Part shown: positions 7,872-15,635 of the stretch, in pieces
Numbering within the stretch: the first letter of the stretch is position 1
How the letters are laid out: the number at the start of each line of letters is the position of its first letter
Origin: a virus
IMG/VR virus record: IMGVR_UViG_3300010412_000460
Location: 1 to 20,916 of that record
DNA length: 20,916 bases
Direction: 5' to 3' (one strand)
The notes under the pieces: generated by a model
What the model was told of the DNA's origin: nothing
What the model saw: the letters and a program-made list of their open reading frames with translations, nothing else
The model's database searches: none
Made by a program: the position numbers and the translations under genes

Positions 7872-7908
7872 GATAAAAAAAGGGTACCAAACTTAATTAG
7901 TACCCTTT
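7872..7908 (-). terminator. Intrinsic terminator upstream of polB
   Basis: AAAGGGTAC (7900-7908 read on the minus strand) pairs perfectly with GTACCCTTT (7887-7879) around a 12-nt loop, followed by a T-run on the minus strand (down to about 7875). It ends the transcript that includes the 139-aa gene and lies only 18 bases before the polymerase ATG. On the plus strand the following tract is TTTCTT, a weaker terminator. Confidence 0.75.
7888..7895 (-). promoter_or_regulatory. Possible Bacteroidota-type -7 element for polB
   Basis: Read on the minus strand the terminator loop contains TAAGTTTG, an exact match to the TAnnTTTG consensus of the Bacteroidota primary sigma factor. A start site about 7 bases downstream would fall near 7880 and give a leader of roughly 23 bases before the polymerase ATG at 7857. 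I see no good -33 TTG at the expected distance, so this is weak. Confidence 0.3.
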
Positions 7909-7924
7909 CTTATCAGGTTTAGAT

Positions 7925-8344
7925 TTACTTTAGAAACTTCGAGTAATCAAACGCATTTACCATGTGAGCTTCAATGAACTCCACAATAGCATCTTTGTGT
8001 CTAATGTAATACTCGTGGTAAGTTTCCAATTGAACTCGTTGTTGTTGTGCTGGTTGTGATGCAACCAACGCTTTGTTTTTTGTTGCCACCGGCATACCAT
8101 CTTGATCTACTCGTGGAATCCAATGGAACGATTCTTTTTTGTTCTTACTTACAACCCCAAGGATTTGTTTTGTGGGATCGAAAATAACTTCAACAAATGC
8201 AGAATCATTCGTCAATGGAATACCTACGAAGTTCTCCACAGGTTGCCCGGATTGTTCATCGATTAGCACACTCTTAACAAACATCATGTGCTTGTTCTCC
8301 CACTTAGGGAGAGCTGGGTTGGCTTTTGTTTTTGTACCTGACAT
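7925..8344 (-). CDS. Hypothetical protein, 139 aa
   Basis: The product begins MSGTKTKANPALPKWENKHMMF and has a predicted beta-rich middle (FVKSVLIDE, NFVGIPLTNDSAFVEVIFDPTKQILGVV) with a helical C-terminus (YHEYYIRHKDAIVEFIEAHMV). No motif that I recognise. The KWENKHMMFVKSVL and FHWIPRVD segments suggest a small globular fold. It is followed by the intrinsic terminator at 7872-7908, so it is the last gene of its transcript. The upstream gap of 29 bases is AT-rich (TATATTTAC on the minus strand), which is only a loose promoter resemblance. Placement between a nuclease and the polymerase suggests a DNA-replication accessory, by context only. Confidence 0.75.
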   Translation of the reverse strand: MSGTKTKANPALPKWENKHMMFVKSVLIDEQSGQPVENFVGIPLTNDSAFVEVIFDPTKQILGVVSKNKKESFHWIPRVDQDGMPVATKNKALVASQPAQQQRVQLETYHEYYIRHKDAIVEFIEAHMVNAFDYSKFLK

Positions 8345-8373
8345 AGTATTTTTTTGTTGTAAATATACTGAAA

Positions 8374-9396
8374 TTATAATTCCAGTGTTCCTACTATGAG
8401 TTCGTAAGGTAAGTCATATCGTTCATTTTCGTAATGATACCTTGCGATCTCTAATTTTTCTTTCGTTTTGATTTCCCAATTACGTAATGATTCCACTGAT
8501 ACAGGGAATACATATACAGAATCGCTCTTGTCAATTACAGCAAAGTTCACTTTGAGTTTCCATGCGGTCTTGCTACCTGAAGGAACCAGGTTTAAGATCA
8601 GCTCTTTGTAAATGATTACTTGGAGCCAATACATGTAGTTGGAATCATGGAAATTATTGTACCATTCCAATAGACTTTTCGATGTTGTCTTGAAGTCTGT
8701 AATGATGATTGTTTCATTTGCGTAATCAACTTTGACGCAATCAATAACACCTTTCAATCCGAAAGGATAATTTGGAATGTCGCATTCCAATTCTAATTCT
8801 TTACGGACTTCTTCTTTGGCATTCAAAGCGTGAATCAGATTTTTGCATTCTTCATTTTGAAGCATTGCTTCTACTTTACTTTTCATCTTCATTACAGTGT
8901 CCCAATCTACCATTGTTTTGCGATCGGTTATCACCTGTAAGTAGCTGTTGAAGTAGTTTATTCCATCAAGACTTGTGACTTTTTCCATTCGTTGAGCATC
9001 TGTTTTCAACGATTGATAATAGTTTTTCTCAGCCATGTAGTCCAAGATGAATTTCTCGTATGCTTCTAATGGTTCAAACTGCACGTTTTCAATTTCATTG
9101 CCGTCATCATCGTAGCAATCCTGAAGTAATCGCTTGAGTAAAGCATCAAGGATTTCTTTTGCGTATCCTCCTGGAATTTTAGAAGGACTGATTATAAAAA
9201 CATCATCGAACTTTTCGGGTTCCAACAATAGAAGATGAAACAATTTTCCTTCTCGGAAATACTTTTCATCTCGTTCTTCTTTTTCACCCAAGATATATTC
9301 TTTGTAGAACTGACGGGGGTTGTTCAATAGTTTTTGTAACGATGAATAGCTGAAATAGAATTTTTCAGGCGATGTTAATTCAACTGTGTTTGTCAT
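8374..9396 (-). CDS. PD-(D/E)XK nuclease, RecE/Cas4-like
   Basis: A 340-aa protein. It has the order of motifs seen in RecB/Cas4/RecE-C-terminal-type nucleases: FSYSSLQKLLNNPRQFYKEYI at about 15-35, GKLFHLLLLEP with H54, GLKGVIDCV with the metal ligand D219, IIITDFKTT with D234 and K236 (the DxK), and YWLQVIIYKE with Q259 and Y263. Known members are metal-dependent exonucleases that resect DNA for recombination. With the Sak4-like ATPase and SSB nearby, a phage recombination exonuclease is the likely role. The start overlaps the stop of the upstream 134-aa gene as TAATG. No helicase or Fe-S cysteine cluster is fused to it, which argues against a canonical Cas4. Confidence 0.85.
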   Translation of the reverse strand: MTNTVELTSPEKFYFSYSSLQKLLNNPRQFYKEYILGEKEERDEKYFREGKLFHLLLLEPEKFDDVFIISPSKIPGGYAKEILDALLKRLLQDCYDDDGNEIENVQFEPLEAYEKFILDYMAEKNYYQSLKTDAQRMEKVTSLDGINYFNSYLQVITDRKTMVDWDTVMKMKSKVEAMLQNEECKNLIHALNAKEEVRKELELECDIPNYPFGLKGVIDCVKVDYANETIIITDFKTTSKSLLEWYNNFHDSNYMYWLQVIIYKELILNLVPSGSKTAWKLKVNFAVIDKSDSVYVFPVSVESLRNWEIKTKEKLEIARYHYENERYDLPYELIVGTLEL

Positions 9397-9800
9397 TAGA
9401 TTTTCTTTTTAGGATCAAGTTGCGCTTTAAACGCGTATACCGGATTAAATTCAAAGGTTTGATATTCATTGAGAATGAATTTGTTTATCGCGGGATCTTC
9501 CGGCATATTGTGTTTCTCACGATACAATTTGTACACTTTCATTATGTAATTCAAATCGATTTCTGGTTCGTATTCTGCAATTGATTTAAGATAGTTTACA
9601 AGGTTTTCCGATTTGCCTAATTCTGTACCGTACGCAAACATTTTGTTTCGGCATTGTGTCATTAGACAAAGGATTGGGATTAATGATTTTTCAATATCGC
9701 ATTGATCTACGATTGATATGACAACCGAAAGGTTATCAGGACTTCTCAAGAGTTTTTGAAGTTTCAAATACTGTTTATGGTGAATTATGTTTTGTGCCAT
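9396..9800 (-). CDS. Hypothetical helical protein, 134 aa
   Basis: A largely alpha-helical small protein (QYLKLQKLLRSPDNLSVVISIVD; SLIPILCLMTQCRNKMF; DLNYIMKVYKLYREKHN) with a basic C-terminus ending DPKKKI. No recognised domain or catalytic motif. It overlaps the upstream 108-aa gene by 16 bases and the downstream nuclease by one (TAATG), so it is translationally coupled on both sides. A partner of the nuclease is possible by position only. Confidence 0.75.
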   Translation of the reverse strand: MAQNIIHHKQYLKLQKLLRSPDNLSVVISIVDQCDIEKSLIPILCLMTQCRNKMFAYGTELGKSENLVNYLKSIAEYEPEIDLNYIMKVYKLYREKHNMPEDPAINKFILNEYQTFEFNPVYAFKAQLDPKKKI

Positions 9801-10111
9801 TCTGTAGCTTTTTTGATAGCCTTTTCTGCATTTTCTAATTCTTCCGCTACCAATACTTTTTCAGACATTACGGCATGGTATAAATCTCGTAATGCTTCAA
9901 GTAAATCGGGAGCAGCAGCTATTAAATGAGCGTTAGCTGTACATTCTTCAGCTGTCATTGATTTAAAACCGGTGTATACAGATGCCAAGCATTTGCGTTT
10001 ACCTTCTGTACCAAACATAATTAAGTAGCCGGGACCCGAATCAACATCGGATCCCCAACTACTATTTTTTGCAAGGTGCCAAGTTTGCGTTGTTCCTTTG
10101 AATTCGTTCAT
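9785..10111 (-). CDS. Small phage protein of the 'ANAHLIAAAPDLLEAL' type
   Basis: A 108-aa protein with a beta-rich first half (TWHLAKNSSWGSDVDSGPGYLIM) and the motif ANAHLIAAAPDLLEALRDL at about 60-78, which recurs in many small phage proteins across hosts as ANAxLIAAAPDLLEAL; its function is unknown. The C-terminal half is a charged helix ending ATEWHKT. The start overlaps the stop of the MoxR-type gene as TAATG. The motif is good evidence for a phage origin. Confidence 0.85.
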   Translation of the reverse strand: MNEFKGTTQTWHLAKNSSWGSDVDSGPGYLIMFGTEGKRKCLASVYTGFKSMTAEECTANAHLIAAAPDLLEALRDLYHAVMSEKVLVAEELENAEKAIKKATEWHKT

Positions 10112-11340
10112 TACTCCAAGATGTTTTGAACTACCGCATCAGATAGCAATAACGCGTTGTACTTTCCATTCATGTTGGTCAGTTTTCTTCCCAATACAAA
10201 CTTTAAGTCTGTTCCAAGGCATGTAGACAAGATGAATTCTTCCAATCTTTTGATCAGAGATTCATTGATTTGTTCACCGGGAACATTGAACTGAAGATGA
10301 TTGATCAAACGTGTTGTCAATACATAAGCAATGTCAGCTCGGTAACTTGTTCCGGATTTTACAATCTTGTTGATTTCCTTTTCGATTTTGTTGAATGGAG
10401 TATCAACATTCAACATTTCTTCTGGAGTAATCAATTCATCCATCTTGTTATGAATGAATGCGGTAAACATGGTTGTGACTTCAGTTCCTAATGAACCTTC
10501 CCCGAGAAGTTGGATCAGTTCCAAGTCTTTGTCGAAGTTTTCAATACTACTGATAGAATTGAAGAACAGTGTAATGCTTCGAGCATTGACTTCGGGTGTT
10601 TCAGGCTTAACGATTTCTTTATTCATCAGGACAAAGTTGATACATCGGCCATCAATGTTATTCTGAACAGCCCATTCAGCCCAAATTTCAGCGTTCCATG
10701 CAAGATTTACATTCAAGTATCTTGATTTCTGTGCAGGATCCTGGTCGGTTACATTGTACATACCGTCATCGGGATTAGATGACAATACGATGGTCCATCC
10801 TTCCGGTAACGCCCAAGAAGCATAACGTTGATTCAGGATAAGTTCCATGACCGCTTGAGTAAATCTTTGAGATGCTCGCGTGTAGTCATCCAGAATCAAC
10901 ATACCCGGACCGGTTTTACCCGATACCCATTCAGGAATAATGTAACTCATTTTGGAATCACCTGTGTTTACCCATCCGGCACTCATGTAACTTGTTAGAG
11001 CTTTCTCTTTAACCCAAGTTTCTTTTTTGGTTTTGCAACCTTTCTCGTCTGTTGCCACTTTAACCATACGATATTCTTCAGTAGGAATACCGATCAAATC
11101 TCCAATTTCTTGAAGAGTGGACAAGTTCAAATACACGATGTTCTCTTTCTTGAACCCAAGTTCAATAGCACTTTGTGTAATTGTGCTTGTTTTGCCAAGA
11201 CCAGCTTGACCGATTACGTTCAAAGCCAAAGGAGTTTGACCTTTAGATTGAAGCATTTTGTTGGTGTTTACGATATGAGTAATGATTCTCTTAAGTTCTT
11301 TTACGTTGATTTCTGATTGAATAGATGCTTGCTTTTTCAT
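10111..11340 (-). CDS. MoxR-type AAA+ ATPase
   Basis: A 409-aa protein, counted from the ATG at 11340. Walker A is GQAGLGKT (44-51), Walker B is MLILDD (147-152), sensor 1 is SSNP (187-190), and a candidate arginine finger is at R207 (QKSRYLN). The ATPase core is followed by a helical C-terminal region. MoxR ATPases act as chaperone-like motors and are typically encoded beside a VWA-domain partner, as here. A TTG at 11352 would overlap the upstream stop as TTGA and add four residues; I prefer the ATG eight bases after that stop. It lies within the replication block, so remodelling of a replication or virion complex is a reasonable guess, but the target is unknown. Confidence 0.87.
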   Translation of the reverse strand: MKKQASIQSEINVKELKRIITHIVNTNKMLQSKGQTPLALNVIGQAGLGKTSTITQSAIELGFKKENIVYLNLSTLQEIGDLIGIPTEEYRMVKVATDEKGCKTKKETWVKEKALTSYMSAGWVNTGDSKMSYIIPEWVSGKTGPGMLILDDYTRASQRFTQAVMELILNQRYASWALPEGWTIVLSSNPDDGMYNVTDQDPAQKSRYLNVNLAWNAEIWAEWAVQNNIDGRCINFVLMNKEIVKPETPEVNARSITLFFNSISSIENFDKDLELIQLLGEGSLGTEVTTMFTAFIHNKMDELITPEEMLNVDTPFNKIEKEINKIVKSGTSYRADIAYVLTTRLINHLQFNVPGEQINESLIKRLEEFILSTCLGTDLKFVLGRKLTNMNGKYNALLLSDAVVQNILE

Positions 11341-11348
11341 TTTTAAGT

Positions 11349-12533
11349 TCAATTAAGTTTTACACATTTACCGGGTAGCTGTTCATTGATATCATGTTTA
11401 CTTCCATGTACCCAAAGAATATACCCTCTTGCATTTTTTGGAATCGATGCTTCACCATCAGTTAGATAGATCAAGCACGAATACTTTTTGAAATGTTGAT
11501 TGAAGTAATCAATTGTTGGTTGGAACGATGTTCCTCCTCTTCCTGTAACTTCAATTGGTTGACGAGGATTGTACTTTATTTTGCCGTGAATTTGAGTATC
11601 AACAAATAAGATGTCGATATCATGTCCGGTTTTGTGCATATGAGTTAACTCTTTTGCAAATTCAAGTAGATCCTCGTCTTCTACTGATGCCGATGTATCA
11701 ATAGCGACAAGTATATGAGAATAGTAATTTTCTCGGGAACCCGGCATATCTGGAAATCTGCGACTTTTCTTCCTTCGGGTATCCTCTACCCAAGTTTTAG
11801 TAGAAACTCCCACAAATCGTCTGAGATAAGCTCTCCAATTGAATTTTGGTGGTTCAATCACGTTGAATTGTTCAATCAAACTTTTGATATGATCCGGAAT
11901 ACTACCAGGATTTGATTTTTCTAACTGTCGTACTACATTGGTAAGGAGTTGTTCTGTGTTCTTACCGACCATTTTCTTGACAGCATCGGAAGCCTGTTGC
12001 ACTTCTTCCCATTCATGTTTTGGGATTTGTATAGGTCTCCCGCTGGAATCTGTAGTTTCACTTTTACCCTCTTGCATAGCTTGGAGAATGTTGTTGAGCG
12101 TTTCATCATCTCCATTCTCTTTGTTTTCCATGAGCTTTTTGTAATACCAATTGGTATCTTGCCCGGGCTTCAAGTCTTTGTACTTATCCCATGTGCATCC
12201 TCCTGGAGGTAGCATGTCGGCAGGAATAGTTTGATTGATGTAAATATCCATTGCCTGATTTGCAATATCGTGATCGTGTAAGTGATCATAGTCAGTCAAA
12301 TGGAAATTAATGATATGACCTAATTCGTGAATGAGTAAGCCTTGCTTTTGTTTATCATTCAGAGTAGCAAAGAAATCGGAATTCACAATTAACTTATAAG
12401 TTAACTGATTCAATCCGACGCATGCCGTTTGGGTCCTGTTATTGTTTACTTCTTTTTGTAAACTCAATAGAATGGATCCGTAGAATGGATTATCGTAAAT
12501 GAGTTCTTTTGAAACTTTAAGGATTTCCTTCAT
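11349..12533 (-). CDS. VWA-domain protein with N-terminal metallopeptidase-like domain
   Basis: A 394-aa protein. The N-terminal domain carries the zinc-protease motif HELGH (69-73). The C-terminal domain is a VWA fold with an intact MIDAS: DTSAS (D279, S281, S283), GGTSF (T335) and LTDGE (D359). The two-domain order matches the bacterial 'putative metallopeptidase plus VWA-like' proteins that accompany MoxR ATPases. The linker (about 135-260) is charged and includes RRKKSRRF (253-260). It overlaps the upstream 130-aa gene by 17 bases and is followed by its MoxR partner after eight bases. MIDAS proteins bind a ligand through Mg2+, and the AAA+ partner usually loads or remodels that complex. 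Whether the HELGH site is active cannot be told. Confidence 0.87.
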   Translation of the reverse strand: MKEILKVSKELIYDNPFYGSILLSLQKEVNNNRTQTACVGLNQLTYKLIVNSDFFATLNDKQKQGLLIHELGHIINFHLTDYDHLHDHDIANQAMDIYINQTIPADMLPPGGCTWDKYKDLKPGQDTNWYYKKLMENKENGDDETLNNILQAMQEGKSETTDSSGRPIQIPKHEWEEVQQASDAVKKMVGKNTEQLLTNVVRQLEKSNPGSIPDHIKSLIEQFNVIEPPKFNWRAYLRRFVGVSTKTWVEDTRRKKSRRFPDMPGSRENYYSHILVAIDTSASVEDEDLLEFAKELTHMHKTGHDIDILFVDTQIHGKIKYNPRQPIEVTGRGGTSFQPTIDYFNQHFKKYSCLIYLTDGEASIPKNARGYILWVHGSKHDINEQLPGKCVKLN

Positions 12534-12909
12534 TGTTTAACGTTTTGATTCTGTTTTCAACAAGCAAGTCGATGTACTTGGTATAGATTTGTTTCATTCT
12601 AAGGATTTCATCGACATTTTTTGATTTGAAAGACAGTTCAAAGATTGATGGAATGGATAGTTCATGTAGATCTTTGATCTTAGCTTCCGTCATTGGGTAA
12701 AGCCTTCTGAATGTTTCCGATACCTTGCATTGGAAATCAACCGATAGGTCGTCAGAATCTTTCAGCATGGAGCCTTGTTGTAATTTTACAAGAGCCATAG
12801 ATGAAAGAACATTGTCTGGCTTCATTCCTGATATAAGCGTTTGAATTGCTAATACGCGGTTTTCCGCATCTTTTGAGTTAAGAAGAAGTTCTATTTTGCT
12901 TATGTTCAT
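12517..12909 (-). CDS. Hypothetical helical protein, 130 aa
   Basis: The product begins MNISKIELLLNSKDAENRVLAIQTLISGM, which resembles one HEAT-like helical repeat, and continues as predicted helices (FQCKVSETFRRLYPMTEAKIKDL, DEILRMKQIYTKYIDLLVENRIK). No catalytic motif is visible. It overlaps the primase gene by 32 bases at its start and the VWA gene by 17 bases at its end, so it is tightly coupled to both. It could belong to the MoxR/VWA module or be a primase accessory; I cannot tell. Confidence 0.78.
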   Translation of the reverse strand: MNISKIELLLNSKDAENRVLAIQTLISGMKPDNVLSSMALVKLQQGSMLKDSDDLSVDFQCKVSETFRRLYPMTEAKIKDLHELSIPSIFELSFKSKNVDEILRMKQIYTKYIDLLVENRIKTLNNEGNP

Positions 12910-13876
12910 TTGCAGCTAATTTGAGCAAAGGAGTTAGAAAGACTTTGGTGTTTTCTATGCCGTGTTCTTTTACACATTCGGCAATGTCTTTCTCTACTTC
13001 AAATTCGATTATAGGTAGCTTGAATTCTTCATTGTAGCGTAAAGCACTATTCTTGCCGGCAACGTCATTGTCAAACAAGACGGTAATTAAGTCATATCGT
13101 TTTTTGTAGAACTCCATTTGTTTTTCTGTGAGCATGGTGTTTTCACTATCTGGAGCAATACATTCGATGTTTTTGTAACCGAGTTGCTTGAATGCTATGA
13201 GGTCTTTGAGCGATGATAGTAACATCAGCCATTTAGTGTTAAACTTGAGCTGATCGTGACCTTGGATATAGTTCTTTACCTTGATGAATTTAGCACGTTT
13301 GCTTTTTGGGTTGTAGATTTTATACAGTTCTCCGTTGTCACGGAAGAAGCCGTAGGTAAAATCATTTTGGAATACCATTTTGTTTGTGGTATCTCCTGAT
13401 TTGCTTTCAAAGGTATATGATGCGAGGGGCTTGATGTTATGTCCTTCTAATGCGTCGGAACCTATATGGTACTGCAACCAATATTTTGCATCGTTGGTAT
13501 TCCATTTTCTTACTTCCCATGAACCTATGGATTTTTCCGTTTTGGCAAAGGCACTTTGAGTGTATTGCACATTAGAAGCGGAATTATATAGGTCATAGAT
13601 TTTAATGAAAGCTTCATCTCTGGAAATGTTGTAATAGTGCCGAATAAGGTCTACACCATCACCGTTTAAACCTGACGAGAAATCTTTGAATTTGTATTTC
13701 CCGCAGTCGTGTACATATAAGACCATTGAAGGTCTTGAATCTTTACTGTTAAAGATTGATTTAATCGATACAGATTGTCCTGTTAGCTTTTCTTCTAAGT
13801 TCAAGAATGTTTCAAATATCCATTCATTAGGAACAGGGAAAGTATCTGTTGTGAATGTTAGTGTTCTGAATCCCAT
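12878..13876 (-). CDS. TOPRIM DNA primase (DnaG-like, zinc ribbon degenerate)
   Basis: A 332-aa protein. Residues about 39-95 follow the pattern of a CHC2 zinc domain (SRPSMVLYV...GKYKFKDFSSGLNGDGVDLIRHYYNISRDEAF) but keep only one cysteine (C58), so zinc binding looks lost. The TOPRIM part has LLSSLKDLIAFKQLG (219-233), where canonical primases have EGxxD, then APDSENT (241-247), then LFDNDVAGK (267-275, the DxD-like metal site), and a late KDIAE (296-300). A K/S-SLKD version of the first motif is, from memory, usual in Bacteroidota phage primases. No helicase domain is fused; the DnaB-like helicase is a separate gene. The ATG is 16 bases beyond the terminator stem. Role: primer synthesis. 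Confidence 0.82.
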   Translation of the reverse strand: MGFRTLTFTTDTFPVPNEWIFETFLNLEEKLTGQSVSIKSIFNSKDSRPSMVLYVHDCGKYKFKDFSSGLNGDGVDLIRHYYNISRDEAFIKIYDLYNSASNVQYTQSAFAKTEKSIGSWEVRKWNTNDAKYWLQYHIGSDALEGHNIKPLASYTFESKSGDTTNKMVFQNDFTYGFFRDNGELYKIYNPKSKRAKFIKVKNYIQGHDQLKFNTKWLMLLSSLKDLIAFKQLGYKNIECIAPDSENTMLTEKQMEFYKKRYDLITVLFDNDVAGKNSALRYNEEFKLPIIEFEVEKDIAECVKEHGIENTKVFLTPLLKLAANEHKQNRTSS

Positions 13877-13884
13877 ACACGAAA

Positions 13885-13919
13885 TAATAAAAAAGGAGGG
13901 ATATAATTACCCCTCCTTT
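13885..13919 (-). terminator. Intrinsic terminator after the SSB-like gene
   Basis: On the minus strand AAAGGAGGG (13919-13911) pairs perfectly with CCCTCCTTT (13900-13892) around a 10-nt loop, followed by a T-rich run (to about 13885). It lies between the stop of the SSB-like gene at 13938 and the primase ATG at 13876. The architecture is the same as the terminator in front of polB. Confidence 0.78.
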
Positions 13920-13937
13920 ATTACATTTTTTGATTTG

Positions 13938-14804
13938 TTAGTCTACGTCAAACGGATCAATGTCTGCATCGGCATCATCACCGATTGCAAACGGATCTTC
14001 GTCTGTTACGGTTCCCGGCTGTGCAAAGTCAAGTCCGTCATCATCGGCGGTCATTTCATTGGTAACTCCTGCTTCAGCAGCTTCATCATGTTCTTCCCAA
14101 TTTTTTGCAGGAAGTTCCTCTTTCTTTGGAAGAGGGGCAGAGTTGCTACTGAACCCGTTTACTTCTTCTTTATCTCTTGTGTCATACACATGGAGAACTT
14201 CGTCGAACTTAACCAATGCTCCATAGCTGGACTTGTTAGGGTTCTTGAATGCTCTTTCGCCCTTACCTGTCTTCACAAGGTTCATATAGTATGTAGGATA
14301 ACCCTGTTCATCAGAGTACAACATTCCACCGATAGTAAAATCCATGTACACATCTTTGATTGGGTTCTCCTTGTTGAAGCCTGCGATGAAATCTTCAAAG
14401 GTTTCAAATCTTCCATCATTTGCTTCAACCCAGTTGGATCCGTTTGCCTCAAGGCAAAGGATATGAAGGAACGTACAGATACTTGTTTCTCTGATGTAAG
14501 TCTTTCCATCTTTTGTTTCGGTCTTGTAACCGAATGGGTTTGATCTTACGTTTCCAATCTGACCTAAGAAACGACCTTTTGATTCATCATCCTTGTCAAT
14601 CAAGAATCCTTGGAAATCACCTCCTACCGGTTCAGTTTCCAATGTCAAGAACAATTCAAGTTTGGTACCTCCATACTTCTTGTCTTCTTTTTCTTTTACG
14701 TATATGCCGTTTACTTTGCAGCGGTGTTGTCCAGGTGTAAAATTCTTAGACTTAAATCCTCCTTTTCCTACTGTTTCTGTTGCTTGTTTAGTTCCGAAAG
14801 CCAT
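13938..14804 (-). CDS. Probable ssDNA-binding protein with acidic C-terminal tail
   Basis: A 288-aa protein. The first ~200 residues are beta-rich and basic near the start (GTKQATETVGKGGFKSKNFTPGQHRCKVNGIYV), consistent with an OB-fold, including LELFLTLETEP and KDVYMDFTIGGMLY. From about 235 the protein is low-complexity and acidic, ending DPFAIGDDADADIDPFDVD. Such a tail is characteristic of SSBs (E. coli SSB ends DDDIPF; T4 gp32 also has an acidic tail) and recruits partner proteins. No sequence match to a named SSB family is claimed; the call rests on architecture and on its place between the Sak4-like ATPase and the primase. The leader AAAAAAAGAAGAGTT before the ATG suggests good translation, and the terminator downstream suggests a separately abundant transcript. 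Confidence 0.7.
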   Translation of the reverse strand: MAFGTKQATETVGKGGFKSKNFTPGQHRCKVNGIYVKEKEDKKYGGTKLELFLTLETEPVGGDFQGFLIDKDDESKGRFLGQIGNVRSNPFGYKTETKDGKTYIRETSICTFLHILCLEANGSNWVEANDGRFETFEDFIAGFNKENPIKDVYMDFTIGGMLYSDEQGYPTYYMNLVKTGKGERAFKNPNKSSYGALVKFDEVLHVYDTRDKEEVNGFSSNSAPLPKKEELPAKNWEEHDEAAEAGVTNEMTADDDGLDFAQPGTVTDEDPFAIGDDADADIDPFDVD

Positions 14805-14836
14805 AACTCTTCTTTTTTTATTGATTTTACTTTAAA

Positions 14837-15634
14837 TTACTTGTTTTGTTTTGCATCGAAAATCTTATCCCAATGCGTGATCATTGTTTCTTTACCGTTT
14901 TCATCTACGGTATACTCGGAGATTAGGATGTGTTCCTTTTCCAAGTAGCGGTGTCTACCACCAGCCAATGTGTCTTCACTTGCCGTAAAGTTAATATAGT
15001 TTTGATTTCCTTTACGATACATGTATCCGATTGCATCGGCTTTGAATGTAGAGATGAACCTACACTTCTTGGACATTTGGATATCCAATGATGTGAAGTC
15101 TACACCATCCTTGTTAATGGTAGCGTATGTACTGTGAGCCAATAGAATAATTTTTGGCGCACATCTCTCAAGTTTGTTCATGATTTCTGAATAAACTTCA
15201 GCTACATATTGCTGACCTTTACCAAATGGAAGATTGAGAATTGAACCGTACTTTTTCTTTCCGGATTCACGGTGGTAATCGGTTTCTTCCTTGTTCATAA
15301 GGAACCAATTCTTGTCTGATCTTGCGTATCTGATTTCAGCTTCTTCCAAACACAATTCTTCAAGTGCTGAAGTAGTATCTACAGCAATGAATTTGTAAGG
15401 ATAGTTGGCAGCTACGATAGATTCGCAGACGTTGTTCAAATCTTCCATTGATTTGATTTGTACAGCCATCGCATCAATAGCAAGGGTACCTTCTTCAAAG
15501 TCTAAGATTAGACATTTTGGAAGTTTTGCTACAACGCTTGTCTTACCGATTTTAGGTTTTGAGAATAGGATAATTCTCTTTGGTGTTTTTAATACAGCAG
15601 GTCTGGGTGCCGTTGGTAAATTGATAATTGCCAT
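14837..15634 (-). CDS. Sak4-like RecA-fold ATPase (single-strand annealing/recombination)
   Basis: A 265-aa protein. Walker A is SKPKIGKTS (25-33). Walker B-like segments are LILDFEEGT (42-50) and FIAVDTTSALEEL (82-94), and IILLAHSTY (162-170) is a sensor-type strand. This layout is that of phage AAA_24/Sak4-type RecA-fold ATPases, which work with SSB to promote single-strand annealing and recombination. The length is close to that of other Sak4 proteins. It lies immediately upstream of the SSB-like gene (32-base gap), an association reported for Sak4. A general phage nucleotide-binding protein is the conservative alternative. Confidence 0.82.
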   Translation of the reverse strand: MAIINLPTAPRPAVLKTPKRIILFSKPKIGKTSVVAKLPKCLILDFEEGTLAIDAMAVQIKSMEDLNNVCESIVAANYPYKFIAVDTTSALEELCLEEAEIRYARSDKNWFLMNKEETDYHRESGKKKYGSILNLPFGKGQQYVAEVYSEIMNKLERCAPKIILLAHSTYATINKDGVDFTSLDIQMSKKCRFISTFKADAIGYMYRKGNQNYINFTASEDTLAGGRHRYLEKEHILISEYTVDENGKETMITHWDKIFDAKQNK

Positions 15635-15635
15635 T

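Noticed and set aside
7858-7890. TTG-initiated N-terminal extension of PolB
   Set aside because: The added residues are encoded by the terminator stem and the exonuclease fold starts right after the ATG at 7857.
11341-11352. TTG start for the MoxR-type gene overlapping the VWA stop
   Set aside because: An ATG follows four codons later, at a normal distance from the upstream stop; the TTG remains possible but less likely.
13686-14543. Long plus-strand open frame (285 codons) antisense to primase and SSB-like genes
   Set aside because: It spans the terminator and two well-supported minus-strand genes, is rich in Cys/Phe/Val as expected of a mirror frame, and resembles nothing.
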